From Photobacterium lutimaris (GTDB lineage Bacteria > Pseudomonadota > Gammaproteobacteria > Enterobacterales > Vibrionaceae): DNA of 64,000 nt. Where the stretch lies: positions 1 through 64,000 of the forward strand of contig NZ_PYMH01000005.1 in assembly GCF_003025555.1 (NCBI RefSeq), given 5' to 3'. This document shows, piece after piece, positions 63,425 through 64,000 of this stretch. The notes under the pieces are model-generated. The model was not told the DNA's origin and made no database searches. It saw nothing but the letters and a program-made list of their open reading frames with translations. The position numbers and the translations under genes were made by a program. How positions within the stretch are numbered: position 1 is the stretch's first letter; every line of letters begins with the position of its first letter.

Positions 63425-64000
63425 TTAGTGGTTAATCCAGTGTTTTACTGCAAGTTCAGCCACTTGCATTTCGATATCAAAAGGTACTGGCTGAGGGATG
63501 TTTTGCAGCGACTCTCGATTGAGGGCAATCCGCTCCAAGCTTAGCGATTGCAGCGCCAAGCCCAGATCCATAATCTCTATTGGGTTGCCATCGCCTGCCG
63601 ACAGGTTTACGAGGTTGGCATCTGACAGCACAAATAGCTGTTTGTCTTCCAGCTGATAAGCCGTCACATGCGGGCGGATTTTATCTTGGCTTTGACTGAT
63701 GGCGGCCAGGTCAGGCAAGTTGATTTCACGCTGGAAATGGCCCGCATTGGCAATGATGGTGTTGTCGCGCATCAACTCAAAGTGCTCTTTGCGCAGCACA
63801 TTATCACGTCCGGTGATCGTTACTACCATATCGGCATCAGGCAATGCATCTTCCAGTTTGGCGGTATAAAACCCTTCCATGTGCGCCTCGAGCAACGTCA
63901 AAGGGTTTGATTCAACAACGGTAACATGTGCGCCCATGCCTCTTAGACGCTGTGCTGTCCCCGAACCACAGTAACCATAACCAATCACTACCACTTTCTT
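63425..64000 (-). CDS. Adenosylhomocysteinase-family protein, 5' part cut by window edge
   Basis: The visible 191 codons are the NAD-binding and C-terminal part of an S-adenosylhomocysteine hydrolase-family enzyme. Features are KKVVVIGYGYCGSGTAQRLR, a Rossmann loop of the family, ITGRDNVLRKEHFELMRDNT, IIANAGHFQREINL and the C-terminal LSAGDGNPIEIMDLGLALQS. The family normally ends K-P-D-H-Y-R-Y, but here the end is a divergent EMQVAELAVKHWINH, so this may be a paralog with a different substrate. The frame is open to the window end, and the start lies beyond it. Confidence 0.8.
   Translation of the reverse strand, partial: KKVVVIGYGYCGSGTAQRLRGMGAHVTVVESNPLTLLEAHMEGFYTAKLEDALPDADMVVTITGRDNVLRKEHFELMRDNTIIANAGHFQREINLPDLAAISQSQDKIRPHVTAYQLEDKQLFVLSDANLVNLSAGDGNPIEIMDLGLALQSLSLERIALNRESLQNIPQPVPFDIEMQVAELAVKHWINH

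Overview
The window looks like chromosomal DNA of a marine gammaproteobacterium of the Vibrionaceae, most likely Photobacterium or a close relative. This rests on a tnaC-tnaA-permease operon, an AcfD/SslE-type M60 lipoprotein, a Vibrio-like lysine riboswitch ahead of an NhaC-family carrier, and the general gene style. No rRNA, tRNA, CRISPR array or prophage was recognised. Both ends cut a gene: an IS110-family transposase at the left edge and an adenosylhomocysteinase-family gene at the right edge.

Layout. 1-4.6 kb is an accessory stretch: IS110 transposase, small secreted or membrane proteins, gene remnants and a LysE-type exporter. 4.9-8.0 kb is the tryptophanase operon with its TnaC leader peptide. 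8.5-12.4 kb holds an ABC-F ATPase, a patatin-like lipase and an HSL-type esterase. 12.8-17.4 kb is one very large SslE/AcfD-like secreted metallopeptidase. 17.6-27.7 kb is a myo-inositol catabolic region (RpiR regulator, iolJ, iolB, iolC, a Gfo/Idh/MocA dehydrogenase, iolD, iolE, and a divergent MFS inositol transporter). The iolE/transporter gap carries three near-identical palindromes that look like the RpiR operators.

28.4-35.0 kb is the most unusual part: an AT-rich, six-gene, one-strand operon encoding a DMT-type exporter, an ATP-grasp ligase, a SAM methyltransferase, a DapD-like acyltransferase, a class III aminotransferase and an AsnB-like amidotransferase/cyclase with an altered active-site motif. 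Its enzyme classes match the core logic of tabtoxin biosynthesis (diversion of a lysine-pathway intermediate, C1 addition, amination, amide or lactam closure, dipeptide ligation, export), but the set is shorter and arranged differently. I read it as a probable undescribed small amino-acid or dipeptide antimetabolite cluster. It is flanked by decayed gene fragments.

35.8-51.6 kb begins with a MerR-methyltransferase fusion gene. A 108-bp copy of that gene's 5' end and promoter recurs in direct orientation at 51.5 kb. The repeats bracket a 14.5-kb carbohydrate island: LamB-type porin, GH31 alpha-xylosidase with PA14 insert, xyloside symporter, xylA, anaerobic sulfatase maturase, sulfatase, LysR regulator, xylB and xylR. 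Together these suggest use of (possibly sulfated) xylosides from algal or plant glycans. 51.8-64 kb carries pflB, a DUF2799 lipoprotein, murQ, an orphan DUF2384 protein, mgtE, a saccharopine dehydrogenase with a lysine-riboswitch-controlled carrier, a cold-shock protein and the partial SAH hydrolase-like gene.

All calls come from reading the sequence and remembered family features. No database search was run.
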